From positions 1 through 6,094 of the forward strand of contig DREN01000377.1 of NCBI GenBank assembly GCA_011051075.1: DNA of 6,094 bases. The letters run 5' to 3'. Position 1 is the first letter of the stretch; each line of letters starts with the position of its first letter. The notes below the pieces were generated by a model. That model worked only from the letters and a program-made list of their open reading frames with translations, made no database searches and had not been told where the DNA came from. Below, in pieces: positions 5,118 through 6,094 of the stretch. The position numbers and the translations under genes were made by a program. Source of the stretch: Deltaproteobacteria bacterium (GTDB lineage: Bacteria > Desulfobacterota > DSM-4660 > Desulfatiglandales > Desulfatiglandaceae).

Positions 5118-6094
5118 ATGCTTTACAGACTGATCTACCTGTTTCATACGGACTTTTCATGGTTGAACGTGTTCAGGTATATAACGTTCCGGACCATACT
5201 GGCCAGCCTGACCGCCCTGATGCTGTCCTTTATCTTCGGTGGCTGGGCCATCAGGAAGCTTGGGTCCATGCAGGTAAAGGAAAAGATCCGTGATGACGGT
5301 CCGCCGGGCCATCAATCCAAGGCGGGAACCCCCACCATGGGGGGATGCCTGATCCTGCCCGTTGTTGTATTCGCCACCATCCTCTGGGCTGAACCTCTTA
5401 ACATCTATGTCTGGCTCGTTATCTTTGTAATTTTATTCTTCGGGACCATAGGCTTTGCCGATGACTATCTGAAGATAGTGAGAGAGAACAGCAAGGGGAT
5501 GAGCGCCGCCATAAAATTTTCACTCCAGATATCGGGGGCCGTTATCGCGGCCTGGGCGTTGTACCTCCATCCCGGTTTTGATTCGTGCCTTAACGTACCC
5601 TTTTTCAAGAACGTGTCCCCCGATCTGGGTTGGGGCTACATCCCCTTTGCGGCCTTTATCATGGTGGGGACCTCCAATGCCGTAAACCTGACAGATGGGC
5701 TGGACGGTCTTGCCATAAGCCCGCTGATCGTGGCCTTTGCCAGCTATCTTGTTTTCGCCTATCTGGCGGGACACGTGAAGATCGCATCATACCTTCAGAT
5801 CCCCTACCTGCCGGGCTCGGGCGAGATATCGGTGCTGTGCGGGGCAGTGGTGGGGGCCGGTCTTGGATTCCTGTGGTACAACGCCTATCCCGCCGAGATT
5901 TTCATGGGTGACGTTGGATCCCTTCCCCTGGGCGCGGTGCTTGGGACGGTTGCGGTCATCACCAAACAGGAGCTTGTTCTGGTGCTGGTGGGCGGGCTCT
6001 TTGTGTTTGAGGCCCTCTCGGTTATCTTTCAGGTATCGTACTTCAAACTGACAGGGGGGCAGAGGATCTTCCGCATGGCTCCCATACATCATCA
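5118..6094 (+). CDS. mraY: Phospho-N-acetylmuramoyl-pentapeptide transferase MraY, 5' part
   Basis: MraY is the multi-spanning inner-membrane enzyme that transfers phospho-MurNAc-pentapeptide from UDP to undecaprenyl phosphate, forming lipid I. The frame starts at ATG 5118 with the family N terminus MLYRLIYLFH and stays open to the window end, giving 325 complete codons of an expected 360 or so. Diagnostic blocks are DDGPPGHQSKAGTPTMGG from Asp59, FADDYLK with Asp115-Asp116, NAVNLTDGLDGLA, NAYPAEIFMGDVGS with Asp265, and MAPIHH at the cut end with His324-His325. The Asp pair and the His motif are at the E. coli positions and Asp265 is at the position reported for Aquifex MraY, which supports the start. 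Hydrophobic spans typical of the ten-helix family alternate with these cytoplasmic loops. AGGGG at 5103-5107 is a plausible ribosome binding site. It lies 53 bases after the receiver gene, probably in the same transcript. Confidence 0.96.
   Translation, partial: MLYRLIYLFHTDFSWLNVFRYITFRTILASLTALMLSFIFGGWAIRKLGSMQVKEKIRDDGPPGHQSKAGTPTMGGCLILPVVVFATILWAEPLNIYVWLVIFVILFFGTIGFADDYLKIVRENSKGMSAAIKFSLQISGAVIAAWALYLHPGFDSCLNVPFFKNVSPDLGWGYIPFAAFIMVGTSNAVNLTDGLDGLAISPLIVAFASYLVFAYLAGHVKIASYLQIPYLPGSGEISVLCGAVVGAGLGFLWYNAYPAEIFMGDVGSLPLGAVLGTVAVITKQELVLVLVGGLFVFEALSVIFQVSYFKLTGGQRIFRMAPIHH

Noticed and set aside
5630..5911. 93-codon + strand open frame overlapping mraY
   Set aside because: It is out of frame with mraY, whose NLTDGLDG and MGDVGS motifs are encoded across the same bases.

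Overview
The window is a stretch of a bacterial division and cell-wall (dcw) cluster, with every supported gene on the + strand: the 3' part of ftsI (PBP3), complete murE, complete murF, a small stand-alone response-regulator receiver gene, and the 5' part of mraY. Both ends are cut by the window: ftsI lacks its N-terminal membrane and pedestal part, and mraY lacks roughly its last 35 residues. There are no RNA genes, CRISPR arrays or recognisable transposase genes.

The organism is a Gram-negative-type bacterium with meso-diaminopimelate peptidoglycan, because MurE carries the DNPR motif. The moderately high GC content (about 58% in a hand-counted murF line), frequent AGG arginine codons, the ftsI-murE-murF-mraY order and a PASTA domain on FtsI together suggest a deltaproteobacterial (Desulfobacterota-like) genome. 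This placement is an inference from style and gene order, not from a marker gene.

Layout: 1-1320 ftsI (transpeptidase domain plus one C-terminal PASTA domain); 1321-1445 a spacer that stays open in the murE frame; 1446-2927 murE; 2937-4406 murF, 9 bases downstream with its Shine-Dalgarno overlapping the murE stop; 4407-4698 a 292-base AT-rich non-coding segment (about 38% GC over 4441-4680) with several small inverted repeats and an 8-bp direct repeat near its two edges; 4699-5064 a CheY-like single-domain response regulator; 5065-5117 a short spacer holding a 9-codon mini-ORF with a strong ribosome binding site; 5118 to the window end, mraY.

Working together: MurE adds meso-DAP to UDP-MurNAc-L-Ala-D-Glu, MurF adds D-Ala-D-Ala to complete UDP-MurNAc-pentapeptide, MraY moves the phospho-MurNAc-pentapeptide onto undecaprenyl phosphate to make lipid I, and FtsI crosslinks the polymerised product at the septum. 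The core genes are conventional. The unusual parts are the receiver-domain gene wedged between murF and mraY and the AT-rich segment ahead of it, which looks like a later insertion into what would otherwise be a compact operon junction. I see no wholly new multi-gene system here.
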